Below, one piece after another: positions 33,501 to 46,005 of a stretch of DNA of 64,000 bases. The first letter of the stretch is position 1, and the number at the start of each line of letters is the position of its first letter. Under the pieces are notes generated by a model that saw only the letters and a list, made by a program, of their open reading frames with translations, searched no databases and was not told the origin of the DNA. Made by a program: the position numbers and the translations under genes. Source of the DNA: Solea solea (Eukaryota > Chordata > Actinopteri > Pleuronectiformes > Soleidae); contig NC_081141.1 of the NCBI RefSeq assembly GCF_958295425.1, positions 15,037,204 through 15,101,203 on the forward strand, given 5' to 3'.

Positions 33501-36500
33501 TTTGTATGTATGTTTCCCCATTGATGTCGTTGTTCTCTCTGCAGTATCCAAGAGTTTGACAGTGGGAGCTACTTCTGCAGAGCCTCCAACATCCACCTGA
33601 AGAGGTTTCTCACCTCTAGACGAGCAACAGTAACAGTCCTGGGTACGACCTTCTTAGATAATAAGGATTTCTTGTGGCCACTGAGGGAATTTTCTTCAAT
33701 ATTTTCTTCAATTCAGCCCCTCCATCAGTGAAGGTGTGGCCCCAGCTGCTGACGGTGCCTGTGGGTGCTCGGGTGATGCTGGAGTGTCAGGTGTCTGCAG
33801 GTCATCCTTTACCCTCCATGAGCTGGATCAAGAGAGGCCACTCCAAGCAGACTGGAGGCAAGGTTGCTCTGGGGTAAGTTCATGTGCAACAGGGGCATTT
33901 ACTAGTTTAGTGTCCTTGGCAGAATTAGCTTTACATTTTTCTGTACAGACTGAGAAATACCACTCTTCACATCCAGTCGGCCAGGAGCTATGATGAGGGC
34001 GTGTACGTGTGCGCGGCCTCAAACCCGCTGGGTCAAAGTCATGACAAAGCTACGCTAAGAGTCACTGGTAACGTTTTTTCACCGCTATTAAAACAAAGCA
34101 CAGTTTAATTCACCACCAATTTCCTCAATCCTCAACAAAAGTACACTTTTCTAACAAATACAAATATTAAAAAAGATAACTTTGTGTTGTAAAATGACAC
34201 CTGAACATCCTAAAATGCAGAATATGACAGCAAAAATGTTTCTCTTGTGCTTTTTTTTCCCAGTGAGCCCCATCATAGTGACCTTCATGGGTCAGGTGAG
34301 CTGCCGGATCGGGACATCGGTGGTCCTACCGTGCACAGCTGTGGGGATTCTTCCCATCACATACACCTGGAGCAGAGACAAAGCAGAGACACAGTCTCCT
34401 GTCGGTGTCAACAGGCGCGTTGATGGTGAGCGGCTGTAGTGGCGCCGTTAGGAATTATTTTCATCAGCAAATACAAATAGTTGAAAAAGCTTAAAGCGTT
34501 TCTGTTTCACTGTTGTGCAGAAAATGGAGCTCTACATATACTGAGTGTACAGTGGGCTGATGCAGGAGAATATTACTGCACCGCTGAGAACCGAGCAGGA
34601 CGACATCAGAGACTCGCCGTCCTCGCGGTCACAGGTATTCTGACAATAATTCACGGTTCATTCGTGAATTAGAAAGGGTTCAACTCCTTCTGGCTGCTGT
34701 AGACAGAACATTACATTCTTAATGTCTCAATCTCCTATTAAAATATGGATATTTTGATGTGCACTACCATGTACATGTACACATGGCAAATTAGGTTAGT
34801 TAAAGTTGATAAAAAAATCACATTTTATCACATGTATATTCAATGTGTTCTGAGGAAAATAGGTTTGTAAACAGACAATTAGTTGTGCAACTGTTCTACA
34901 GGTGATCACTTCATTTTTTTATTTCTTTTGGATTGTCTTTCATTTTGTCTTTTGCCCTAAGATGAAAATCATCCAGCTGATAGAGGAAAGCAGATAAGCC
35001 TGGTTTTGACTGCTGTGAGTTAACATGTTGTTTTCACTGTGGCTCGTGTGGTGACGTCAGTGATGGAGAGACACTATATATTAACCCAAATACCTCAGTG
35101 CCGATACTATTCTATACTAAGTACTACTTAGAAGCACTTCTGAGAGATAATGTTCTACTTTAAGACATTCAGAGAGAAATGCTGTACTTTGTAAACTCAT
35201 TTTGTTATGTGGAAAAAACGTACACATACAGTAAGCTCATCGACTATGGTGCATTGTGATTCTAAGATCTGTGTTTCTGTCTTTGTAAACATTAAAAAAA
35301 ACATTAATTCACACATCCAAATTACAAAAATGAAAAAATAATATTGCCATCACCTGCATCAGCCTGTAGGTGCATCCTGGACTGAATAATTGTATTAAAA
35401 GTAGTTGAAATTAGCTGCAACAGCATTTTTACACATTTGTACATTACAACCTAATAATGTCTTACATGATTATCAATCATTAGGACAATATTCTGCATCC
35501 TTCAGCCTAGTGCAAAACATTGTTTTGCTAATAATATTGGTACAGTTAAAAAATAAATAAATCTGCACTTGCTCCAAAATCCGTACATTTTGTGTTTCAG
35601 AAGCTGTGAATGTTTCTTGTATGTGTGTGATGTTTAAAGTCAGTTGTTCTGGTAGTAATGGTCTGTAACATGCTCATGTATAACACTGCTTCAAGGTAGT
35701 TCATTTATGTTAATGCCAAATGTTTCCATTTTGTATCTAAGATGTTTTTTTTTTTCCTAGATCACCGACACTGACGGAGACACACCAGTTTCCAGTGATT
35801 CCTTTGCTGAGCAACATCATGTGCAGTCACAGCACAAGGAAGCCACATGTATGTACTTTTCAACAAGTCCTGAAATGTAATAACTTAAATAATAATATTT
35901 GTAATAACTAACAAATTCATTTTGAAGAGGGAACAAAGTTAAACTGTAAAAATGCAACTGATTCAGCTTAACAAACATACGACCACGTCTACTGGTGTGA
36001 GATGTTACAATATGATGTTTTAGATTTTATTTGACAAACCACTTGTAAGTCTTTTATTACTACTTCAGGCACATCATCAGCCTGTGATGGAGCTTCCACA
36101 ATCCCTACATTTTCAAGAGGAGCAGTTTCTGAGATGTCACCAGAATCAACCAGCAGTCCAACTCAGCCGCTACTCACACAGATCGCTCACCCTATTTTGC
36201 CACCGCAGTTACTCCCAGACACAGACCCAGACTCAGTAGACCCCCACACCGCACAGCTACGGCGGATTGGTGCACCGCGTTTCATTTCACATCGTGGACC
36301 ACCAGCCATCACAGATCCTGTCACTGAAAGTCAATTTTACCAGTCCGACCACAAGCCAACCTCAACACTCATTTCTCAAACCAAGATGGAAAACCCACAC
36401 CATCCACAGCCTTCACCGACCCAATCGAAAGATCTTCACACTCATTCTCAAGAATCGTTTATTTCAAGGTTTTTACCCAAGTTCCGTCTCGAGCCGCCAA

Positions 36501-39449
36501 CAACCCAGCCTCTGCTGCCTTCCCAACAACGTCCAGCTTCAGTCGCCGCGTCTCAGCCGTCCCATGTTCACAGTCGGCCCTTCACAACCAAACCCACTTC
36601 CTCACAACCTCAGCTATCTTCAGTGCAACCACTACAGCCCTCAATCTCAACCATCGACACACATGGCGAGATCTCCAATCTGATGACACCGGCCCCTGAG
36701 TTCCATGTCGTCCCACAGTTGAACCAGTCTGAGCCGGAACAACTAAATGAGACCCAGCAGGGTGACCCAGCTCAATCAGCCAAATCAACCAATGACACTG
36801 AGCTTTCAGAGTGGCTGAAGAGGAACACATCCCAGTCACCGATGACCAGTAATGATCCCAGGTAGGTCATATTAAAGTAAACGGAACAATGGCTATTTCA
36901 TGCTACTAATGCATTTAAAAATGTTTGGTGTGTGCAATTTAGGAAGCAGACATTAAACTTACAGAAGCATGAATAGCCTTGCATTTCCGATTTGTATGTG
37001 TAATGTGGGAAATTATTATTATAATTATTCAATTAAATTATATACTAGTGGTGCCTGCCCCACTGGTGCCCTTTTAATTTTCGCCCCTGCCCTCCCAAAT
37101 GTCTGTGCGCACCACTGAGTTTCACCATTGGACGTCACTAACCCTCACTGTGTCTTTCAGCATGCAGGTACACACCTCTTATCGTAAGTGTGGGTCATTG
37201 GAAAAACTTTGCCTTTGTAAGATAGTGTAAGGTGATTAAAACTTCCGCTGTTGATCAAAAACATTTACATTGTCTTTTATTAGTTAGCCCTGAGTGATTC
37301 AACGTGGCCTTCAATGAAAGAGGGATTAGAGCATTGCTGTGTGATGTATGGTTTGTCTTTGCAACTTTCTCTCTGCATCTTTTGCTGACAGCTTACAGGA
37401 AATAGTCGGGGTTGGTTTATTGAAAAACAGGAAGTCAATCGGACTGTAAAGTGTTGTGCTACAGGGACAATGTGCAGCTGTTGCATCAGGAATCAAACTC
37501 GTGGTGTGCTCACGGTCGTCCATTTTGGGTCTGCACGCAGAAATTAATGCCATTTACATTTGCGATAAGTACATAACGCTGACCCTAATTGATGTCTGCA
37601 GACCTGCAGATGCAGAAAGTATGAACTGGCCCTTTATGCACCATTAATGTAAAAAACGTGTAGCGAGATGTCACTTCTGCTTGTCCTGTACACTCCAGAG
37701 TGACCCAGCCGTCATGGCTGCCCATGGTGGAGAAACATGACATCCCTATTGTTGTGGGGGTGGGTGTATCCTTGGCCTTCATCTTCATCACTGTTATGTT
37801 CTATTCTGTGGTCCAGAAAAATCCACCTGTACCCACAAACCGAGCAGGTCAGAAAACCAAATATCAAATATCATGACACTAAATTCTGAGCATATTCAGA
37901 GCAAACCAGTTCGTAACAATTTCTTCAAAGCCTAATTACGTGTCCCCCAACAGCTCAGAGAAATCTGGGTGTACCTGCACGAAACCCTGACCGCCGTGCT
38001 GCAGGACGTACGTATGAAAACAGGTGAATTCACTGTTACTAGGCAGTAACACGCTGACCGCGCAATTGATCATTTCAGCTCTATATGTAAACGAGACATT
38101 AAATCCGAGCATCGTGTTCCTTGCACAGAGCTTTTGAAGATGACGACTGCGTGGCTGTGATCGAGCAGAGTCCTTACACGTCAGACACCCGAGCCCGACC
38201 TCCAGGGCCCAGTCTGGTCACAGTGCAGATGGAGCCCTCAGCTGAGGATCTTCACGAGGATACACAACTGACTCTGGACAACCACTCAGTCTCTGTGGAG
38301 ACTTATCATGAGGCCATTCTAGACACAAAGGTTTGATGACAAACACACACATGTTGAAACATCTGCAGGTTGCAGAAACTGGGGAAGAAAATCTATAAGA
38401 GAGTGAGGAAAGAATATGTTTTCCCCTCAATCAATTAAAGTACTGGTCAGCTTTTGTTTTCATGCCAAACTAAGAGTCATTTTATACAACTTAAGGTTTG
38501 TTGTCCTTGCAATTCTTAAATTATTGCCAAAAACAGATGATACAGATGTAGTATTATTACATGTTACATTACATGTCATTTAGCAGACGCTTTTATCCAA
38601 AGCGACTTACAATGGAATTGAGTACAATCAGCCAGGGGTGGAGTCGAACTTGCGACCATGATGTCTTTCACACACAGGGTACCGGTCTTAACCACTGAGC
38701 CACTCCACCCTAGTATAAGTGTTGCTTATGTGCTAATAGTTATAGATGAGTTCAGCTGAGGCCACATGTGCTTTTAATTGATGTCATACTTCTTTCTGCT
38801 TTAGTCCATTTGTGCTGGTGGAATTCATGCGCTCATCATTGCCCAGTTCAGATCACATCCATCAGTCTTGATCCTTCTAATCCACGCCAACCATCATTAT
38901 CACCACCACCAGTGTCTGGAATCTAAGGGGATTAACCTAGTTGCTGCACAATCCTAATCTCAAATTTTCCTCCAACAGAATGTTCAATGCACTATGAATA
39001 TAGATATATAAGAAGTGTATTCTTAAATATTTCAGATTGATCCTTCCCTGGAGGAGGAGAAGGGCTGCACTATGTCCCAGCCCAACATCCAGCTGCAGTG
39101 TGCCGAGGACTGGACCAGTAACAGAGGGGACAACCACAGCCTGTGTCAGGATCCTTTGCCTCCTCCGTTGTCCTTACCTTCCTGTTCCCCTTCCCCCTCT
39201 CCTCCATCGAGGCGTGAAGAGGGCCTGCACACCTCGTTGACCCTACAAAGTCCAGAGCAGTGTGCAGCACCGCTCCACCACAGCCTCAGCATCTCACATG
39301 GCAACCCTCCCCTGCTCCTGTCTCACCACCTCTCCTTGGGTCTCACTACGGTTGCTGTTGATGTCCATTTTTACCCACCAGCCACTGCTTCAGCGGCAGC
39401 CGGCACCAGCACCGGCACCCAAGTCAATTCAGTCCCTCACTCCACCTGA
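30581..39449 (+). CDS. Five-Ig single-pass receptor with S/T/P-rich stalk, unassigned IgSF member
   Basis: Coding exons: 30581-30650, 30769-30920, 31069-31222, 31570-31762, 32743-32837, 33291-33477, 33545-33642, 33717-33873, 33949-34067, 34264-34425, 34521-34634, 34962-35014, 35761-35848, 36069-36861, 37161-37183, 37701-37847, 37954-38023, 38129-38330 and 39036-39449. The sum is 3291 nt, frame-exact, 1096 residues. Order: signal peptide (LCLLILSSLAVSS), five Ig domains of I-set type each split over two exons (about residues 26-123, 127-220, 223-315, 318-407, 410-500; motifs ISWLKDG, DGIYIC, VHWFKN, GLYHC, VTWFKNN, GSYFC, MSWIKRG, GVYVC, GEYYC), a linker, a Ser/Thr/Pro/Gln-rich stalk encoded mainly by one 793-nt exon (about 548-812), a TM helix (about 835-857, IPIVVGVGVSLAFIF) and a ~240-residue tail with acidic and Pro-rich parts. 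It is a type I cell-surface adhesion or signalling receptor by architecture. No FNIII repeats or kinase domain are present, which excludes DCC-, classical Robo- and RTK-type proteins. I do not recognise the family. Confidence 0.8.
38550..38712 (-). repeat. tRNA-derived SINE in receptor intron 18
   Basis: On the minus strand it begins GTGGCTCAGTGGTTAAGAC (A box) and has CGCAAGTTCGACTCC (B box), as in a Ser-type tRNA-derived head. It is followed by the common teleost core containing AAGCGTCTGCTAAATGACATG, whose complement is at 38576-38596. It is not a functional tRNA gene. Confidence 0.75.
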
Positions 39450-40600
39450 AAACATCTCTTCAGTCCTCCATCAGTGAACAATCAGCGACCAGATTTCACC
39501 AGTGTAAGCCTCTGCATACTGTATGACCAACTACTGTATTTCCAACTCTAATTAACTCTACCAACAACTCTAACTATAAATCCCCCTCTTGATGAGAAAT
39601 AAATAATAATTTCTGGAGAATCCAGATTTTTCCATCAATCAATGTCCACAGAAGAAAATGGAAAGGTGCTGATGTTAGTGTCTGTTGCTATTTGATACAT
39701 AACAACATGCCAGGAGCACTGAGGTCCCTGCAAACCAGTTTTATATCACTGATTGTGTGCAGATTAAATCAGTGATTTAATCTGTATTTCTAATCTTTAC
39801 ATAGAACCAGGTTATTTTTGTACCAGTGTGCAACATTTACAAGGAAATATACAGTAATGCCTATGTTTGTATACTTCTTATACGTGCTTTAAAATAAATA
39901 AATAAAATCAACAGTTTTTAGTAGCCTTAGAATAAGCCTTCTTCTATATGTACTGCAGTTCCCTTGCACACTTGTGAAAGGGATGGTTGAGCAGAGGAGA
40001 CCTCGATTTGTGACAGTCTGCAGTCTCCCCATCAGATGCCATATCATTTTTACACACTGGACACACTTTAACCAGCAACCACAGCTTCAGCTTCTCTACT
40101 TAATGCACAAACACTATATGGTTATTTAAAAAAATAATATTTTTGTTAATATGTGTTTTATCATAGTATTACTTTGTGTGTTGGTTATTAACAGCTTTAC
40201 CACAAATAGTCTTGTTTTTTTTATTGTTTATATCTTAATTACTACTCTATTAATGAAGAAAATGTAAATGTGTTGTTTTGAATTTATTATTTATGTAGAG
40301 GACAAGTCACAATTTCACATTATATAATTTATATGTCAAATGTGTGGTACAGTAGCATGTAACAGCCAAGGATACATTTTATATTGCAATAATTGTAAAA
40401 CAATCTGTTTCAACGATCCTCTCGTTTCCATATAAGCTACTTGACTGTTAAACCTTGTTTGAAACCAAAGGAGGGTAATACTGTAAGTGTTGGATGAATA
40501 TACACTGTAATGACAATACAGCCAAAAGCCCTTGGTGACAATTCTGTATGTAAACATTTCTCTGTGAGCTTTTATTTTCAAAATAAAACATGATTACGTT
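39450..40600 (+). other. 3' UTR of the Ig receptor gene
   Basis: AATAAA signals lie at about 39892-39905 (overlapping AATAAATAAATAAA) and at about 40579. The sequence is AT-rich without a conserved frame. Either signal could define the end. Confidence 0.55.
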
Positions 40601-41530
40601 AACTAAACATGTGCTTTATGATAAAAATAATATTAACTGTTGCACCTTAAAACTCACGAGGACAGAATGTGGATGAGACAAACGATATTAATGAAACTTG
40701 GTTTCTTTGTTAAACGGCTTCATAGTTTATCGTTTACCATCTTATCACTCAACATTTGTAATAGAGGAATATCAAGAGCATGTGTGTTGATTATTCAGTC
40801 ATCTTGATGAGAATGAATGAATGAATGAATGCAGTCTTTCGAATGTCATGCTACTCAGGCGACCTCTAGTGGCCATGAATAGTTCTTCAAATATCCTTAA
40901 TAACTAACCAACAGAGGTCAGTAGAACCACACATTCTGTCAGTCTTCATATGGACAAGCACACAAATAAATGACCTTAACCAAAATATGTTTTATGTGTC
41001 TTTGCAAAAGGGATATAAAATAAAAACACAACTAATTAAATGGGAGAATGACAATGTATGTAATTATTACTATTTACTTTTATGCATATTTCACTTAATA
41101 ACCCTAACCCCATTTTAAAATAAAATTTCAGAAAATTACACATTTCTCAAAGCCCAAACTCAGATCTATTTCCGTCAGTCAGTTGTATGGCCATCATGTT
41201 TTTTGAATGTTTTTTCAAACACTGTAATAAAACAGCGTTAAAATCAGTGGCCTTACAAAGATACACCATTCAATACAAAGCAAAACCAATTATAATATAA
41301 TCATGGTGTCTTTAAGTAAAAATGCCAAAATTGACACTTGGTGCTTGGTCATTATGACATTAAATTCAAAGAAAAGAAAAAAGCAAGCAGATAACTCTAA
41401 GGACAGACCTTTGGCACACATAAGGCAGAAAACAAGGCAGGCATTGCTGGTACAGAACAATATTATCGATACAATTATTTAGAAAACAGTCACATACAGC
41501 TGCTGTAATCACACCATGCGAATCAAAAAG
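40601..41530. other. Unassigned intergenic DNA
   Basis: No gene is seen. A short (GAAT)n tract occurs at 40814-40831. Confidence 0.4.
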
Positions 41531-41564
41531 CAGCGAACATCACAGACCTTACCTTGTGCAGTAA

Positions 41565-41871
41565 AGTTACTCGTGCAGACCTACACCTATGCAGACATTC
41601 TGTTTCCATGCAAATCCAGCTATACTTTTTGGACAAACTCAAAATTGTATCATAGGTCTTTTGGATAAGTTAGATTTAAGCTGTAGATCAGGCCAAACAG
41701 GAGTGCACACACCCATTCACAAAATTACCTGAGACCCTGAAGCACTTCAACGCCCTCTATAACGGTACCGACATCCTCAGGTGGATCAGTGTCCACTGCT
41801 CCCTCATGCCGAATGACGTAGACTCCTATCATCATATCCTCCATTTCTCTCTTTGCACAAGGATCAAGATC
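41565..41871 (-). pseudogene. Relic of a multicopy fish gene family (SAMD3-like C-terminus)
   Basis: A single minus-strand frame starts after an acceptor (CCACATTTAG, exon edge 41871). It reads DLDPCAKREMEDMMIGVYVI, RHEGAVDTDPPEDVGTVIEG and VEVLQGL, then LFGLIYSLNLTYPKDL and NFEFVQKV. This matches the conserved C-terminal region of uncharacterised fish proteins often labelled SAMD3-like (MxxGIYVxRxEG..P.D.G.VIEGVEVL, LFGLIYALNLxYPKEL). In-frame stops (TAA after GL, TGA after KDL, TAG after QKV) break it, with spacing otherwise kept. The intact first ~48 codons suggest recent decay. The family label is from memory of annotations; the homology statement is firmer than the name. Confidence 0.6.
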
Positions 41872-42656
41872 CTAAATGTGGAAGAATGATAAAAAGAAAA
41901 ATGTTGAAGTTTCGAATGCATAACTATATTAAATGTCACATCAAAATGTTTATATAAACCCCAAAGTGTCGTCTTGATGTTTTGTCTACCATTCCAAACC
42001 CGAGGCAGACAAAATGTCAAAATACCATTAAAAAATATAGGAATATTTATTATTTAACCATCCTCATCTCCACAGGTAAATTTGGACCCAGAATTTTGTA
42101 TCATTTCACTCTCTTGTCAGCGAGATAATTTGTTTTAATAATTTGGAAATGTTTGCTATTTTCCACTGGAAGGGAAGTGGAAGTGCAAAAATATTTTTCT
42201 ACCCCGAAATAGAAATACATGTGCATTGAATGTTTTAATTTGTAATGCTTCAGTAATTGGTTTCAGAGTTTCAGTTTCCACATTTATAACCCAAAGAAAA
42301 ACAGACATGAAAGGAGATTATTGGTCATTCATCAACCAACACGCTCTGCAAATCTGAAATTCACAGTTGTGCACAGCTTTCAAGTTCCTTCCTTTTTAAG
42401 AATGTACAAAACCTACACAAATGCAAATGACAGTAAGGTAAAAAAGTTAATGATTAAAAGTAAATAGGCTAAACAACACAATAATGGTTAACTAGGTCAC
42501 TCATTTTAGATGAGCAAAAGTGGAAAGCTAGCAAAATATTGATGTTTTTCATCTTACCATAGCCTATACCATCAGTCCAAAGTCAAAAATACCCATCAAC
42601 TGGTATAAAACAAGCATATTTTAGTTTGTCATTTTTGATTTAGTCATTAACTTACC

Positions 42657-42780
42657 TGGATATTGATGGATGGCCGTGGATTATGAAGAAATCCGAGACA
42701 TCAGAGTAAAAGTCCAGAACATGCTGCCTTCAGCCTTGTTCTTACTGAGCATGTGCAAGTACCTGTGGGAAACGCCCTCC
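42657..42780 (-). other. Possible 5' exon of the SAMD3-like relic
   Basis: A good minus-strand donor (ATATCCAG|GTAAGTTAATG) ends a G/C-richer stretch at 42657. It lies 0.8 kb upstream of the relic in the same orientation. It has no clear frame. The assignment is inferred from position. Confidence 0.3.
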
Positions 42781-44030
42781 TAGGCCTGATGTACATCTTA
42801 ATTAACTTGCTTACATAAATTATGCTCATTATTGTTTCTTGATTACAACAAACGATAAAGTTAAGTACATGCTTCATTTGAATCCAAAACACAGAATTAT
42901 TCAATCATTTCAGTTGAAATAACTATTTAATGCAAACAACACCTGAGTTTCATTTCTTTGAGTGTGGTCATTTCTAATGTTAGCTTTTGCCCACAGTTTG
43001 AACCTGAAATCAAAAGGAGGAGTAGGAAACGTCAGACTTTTGTCAGGTGTTTATGTGACTGTGAAATGATGTGGCAGTGCTGCCTTGATCTGTCAAGGTG
43101 CTTTAGAGGCATTGTTTATTGTTGAACTTCCACTGCAGACCTGGGCCTCTTCAACTTTCCAGACCCTTCACATACACAAAAACCTACGTACATGTCTCTC
43201 AAACTGTGGCTTGTGAGGCCAATTTTAGTGAGTCGCAGATGTGTCTACTGTACTGTTTATACTGGTGAAGTTTGATTTTTGCATTCAACAGCACCTCTCT
43301 GCTCTCCATGGACAGTGTGCTGCCAGACACACAACCACAACCGACATAAGCTCAAAAATGTGGGTTGCAACCTAAGGATTCAGCATAAATGCACGGGTCC
43401 CCCAGCTGGATTGTTTGTCAGGTTTCCATTAACATGTATCCCTGAATATAACCATAAGTTTTGGCTAAAAAGAAAATGTGCATTTTGATGATGTAAATAA
43501 AGAGCAGCAATAGCTGTTAACATCTGGTAGAGAAATGCTGTAATTTCCACCTCAGTCCACTCAAACCTCCTTTCTTCTACTGTATCTGCCATCTCCACTT
43601 CCTTTCTAATCGCCCTCTTTATTCACTTTATTTATTCATTACACTTATTTGTACCTACTTTTTATTTTGGGTGTTTCTATGCACAAATCTTAAATGTACA
43701 TTCAAACAGACTGATGGAGAAGAATCCACTGCTAACGATATATAAAAGGAATGTAAAAAGTATGTCTTCCTTGAATGTAGTCCGTTTATTGTTGGATCTG
43801 TTTTAGTCACATGATATATTTTGACCCTCATGACCCACTGTACCTTTCTTACAGTAGCTCGATGTGCATCATCTCTAAATTTGGCAGCCAGAGAATTTAG
43901 ATATTGAAGCCATTTTACCTTTTGGGACATTATATCATGACCCTTGGATTATCCAGTCACTTTCTATTGAACATTTATTCAATTTGGACTTTTTGTTCGG
44001 TCATAAAATGTAAAAAACAACAACGGAGGA
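42781..44030. other. Unassigned intergenic DNA
   Basis: A minus-strand frame at 43380-43598 reads EERRFEWTEVEITAFL, faintly like the start of MADF/Myb-type transposon proteins, but it is too short to call. Nothing else is recognised. Confidence 0.35.
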
Positions 44031-44034
44031 CCCA

Positions 44035-44375
44035 AGTAGTAGTTTTAAAAAATAAATTAAATGAGTCAAATTAATCAAAAAGGCAAACTCAAAGTGAAAG
44101 AAAAACAACATGGAACAGAAATGAATAGTAGAGCAACAGAAAGCACTGAACATCATGACACAAACAAAAACAACCAACAAGGATACATGAGGGAGTCAGG
44201 GGCAATCAAACACAGGTGAGACAAACGAGGCACAGGTGCAACACATTGAGGCGGGTCACACAATCAACAAGGAAGACAGCACAGGAAGTCAAACTAAACA
44301 AGGTACACGCAAGGAAAAACTTCAAAATAAAACAGGAAGCAAAGGAAAAAAGACCTGGATAATCCAGAGGTTATG
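44035..44375 (-). repeat. Probable fish interspersed repeat
   Basis: The minus strand reads GTCATAACCTCTGGATTATC at its start, then a series of CCTGTGCC, CACCTGTGTTTGATTGCCCC and GTGTTGCACCTGTGCCTC blocks. This is typical of a dispersed fish repeat that starts near a stop-like GTCATAAC end. No coding potential is seen. Confidence 0.4.
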
Positions 44376-46005
44376 ACACATCAAGTTAACCACAGTGAGT
44401 GTGGTCACCTTTGGCTCACCTTCAGATTCTTGTGCATAAACTCAAACAACAGCTGAAAATGATGTAACATGACAGTTCACAGCCATGATCAAGGTCCTAT
44501 GAGGCTGCACATAGACAAAATGTAGGTCTACTTTTAATGTCATGCAAAACTGCTACAATGTTAACATGCTGCTGCTAGGCAAATAATGTAATATTTGTTG
44601 TTACCATAGTAACATGATAAAGATCACTTTCTGTGAAAGACAACATGGAAATCAGTGTTTTAATGTCAAGAAATAGGATATAGTAGTCACAGTGGAACAA
44701 CGAATGAATCTCCAAATAAATGAAAACTCAAGCTCAAGGAGAAAACTTAGTGGATCAATACTAGTGTTTCATTTGTCTGCATTATTCAAACGTTGCGACA
44801 TACCACACTATCAATGACCTTAAGTTATTTTAAGGTGGAATTTAAGAAGATAATAAACAAAAAAACAAAATAATCATGCTCATATGCAACTGACATTTTA
44901 TTTTAACTGCTCCAGACAGTTTCCTGCTCTATGGTCAAAAAACGTTGTGCCTCTTTCACAAACTGTATGTACACAAAAACCTCAGCTTAAACCACGTGTA
45001 CACATGTGCTCTATCTCTTCAAACTAATTCAGAACTTCCTTAGACCATGTGTACGCACAAATGTTTCCCAAAAAGGACACTAACTTAGTTAATTAATGCA
45101 TTTAACACAATCTTCAACTATATTATTGAGATAGTTTGCTTAGTTTACATATTAAAGTATTAAAATTACTCGTCCATCATTCTGGCCTACAATTTATATT
45201 GTTATTCATTATTACAATTGTTTGCAAATGCGGCTTCAATTTAAACCTTTTGTTCTGGTTGCATTATGCTCATTAATTACAAAATACACAAGGATTTACA
45301 GATACCATCTTGGCAATAATTATGAAATAAATGACCTGATGGTTCTTTGTGAATATCATCACTTTTCCCCCTCATTGCTTGAACAAATTCTACCTCATAA
45401 CGACTGTTTAATAACTGCTCCAGCCTCACCCTGAGCTGTGAGATGTGCTGTTCCCCTGTCTCCCTCATGTTATCCTTTTTTTTTTCTTATTTCTGGTCTG
45501 CAATGTCAAACTATTCTTATTTTAACTTGCACCACTGTGCCTTTTTTTAACGTCCACCTCTGACAAAGTCTTTTTTTTGATTTCACAAGACATCTGCTGT
45601 TGTGCAATTGGTCTGTTTTTCACCTTTTCAGAGCCATCTCTTAAAACTGCTGCTTATGTCTTCTTCTATGTTCAGTGTAATGCTCTCTAGTGAGTTAAAT
45701 AGGAATGGCAGCTTGCAGATTTTAAAGTCTGTCAATTTCACAGGATTCGGATTCACAAACAAGGCAGTAGGGACAACATTGGAGAGCAAGAACATTTCTG
45801 AGCACATATTAGTGAATGAGACCCATTGATTTCACCAGTTCTTACAAGTACTTTACTGCAAGTAAACTTTGAAGCCAATTAATACTACAGATGCCGTAGT
45901 CTTAAGATCACCGGTTCTTTTGTCTAAATTGGATTATGTATTATGTCATCAATTAAAAAAAAATGTTGTGACTGATTAAGCCATAAATCATCTACTGAAT
46001 ATTCA
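44376..46005. other. Downstream flank and 3' UTR of ptgs1
   Basis: No exon is visible on either strand. The part next to 46006 must contain the ptgs1 3' UTR (minus strand); a minus-strand AATAAA lies at about 44895. The frames at 45222-45829 have no family resemblance. Confidence 0.4.

Noticed and set aside
38550..38712. Apparent tRNA-Ser-like gene on the minus strand
   Set aside because: A and B boxes are present, but the flank continues into the teleost SINE core and the arms do not pair as a full cloverleaf; it is a SINE head.
41729..41871. Reading the SAMD3-like block as a clean exon ending at GGTCTCAG|GTAATT
   Set aside because: The frame continues through the TAA at family-correct spacing into LFGLIYSLNL, so the GTAATT is a mutated codon region rather than a splice donor.
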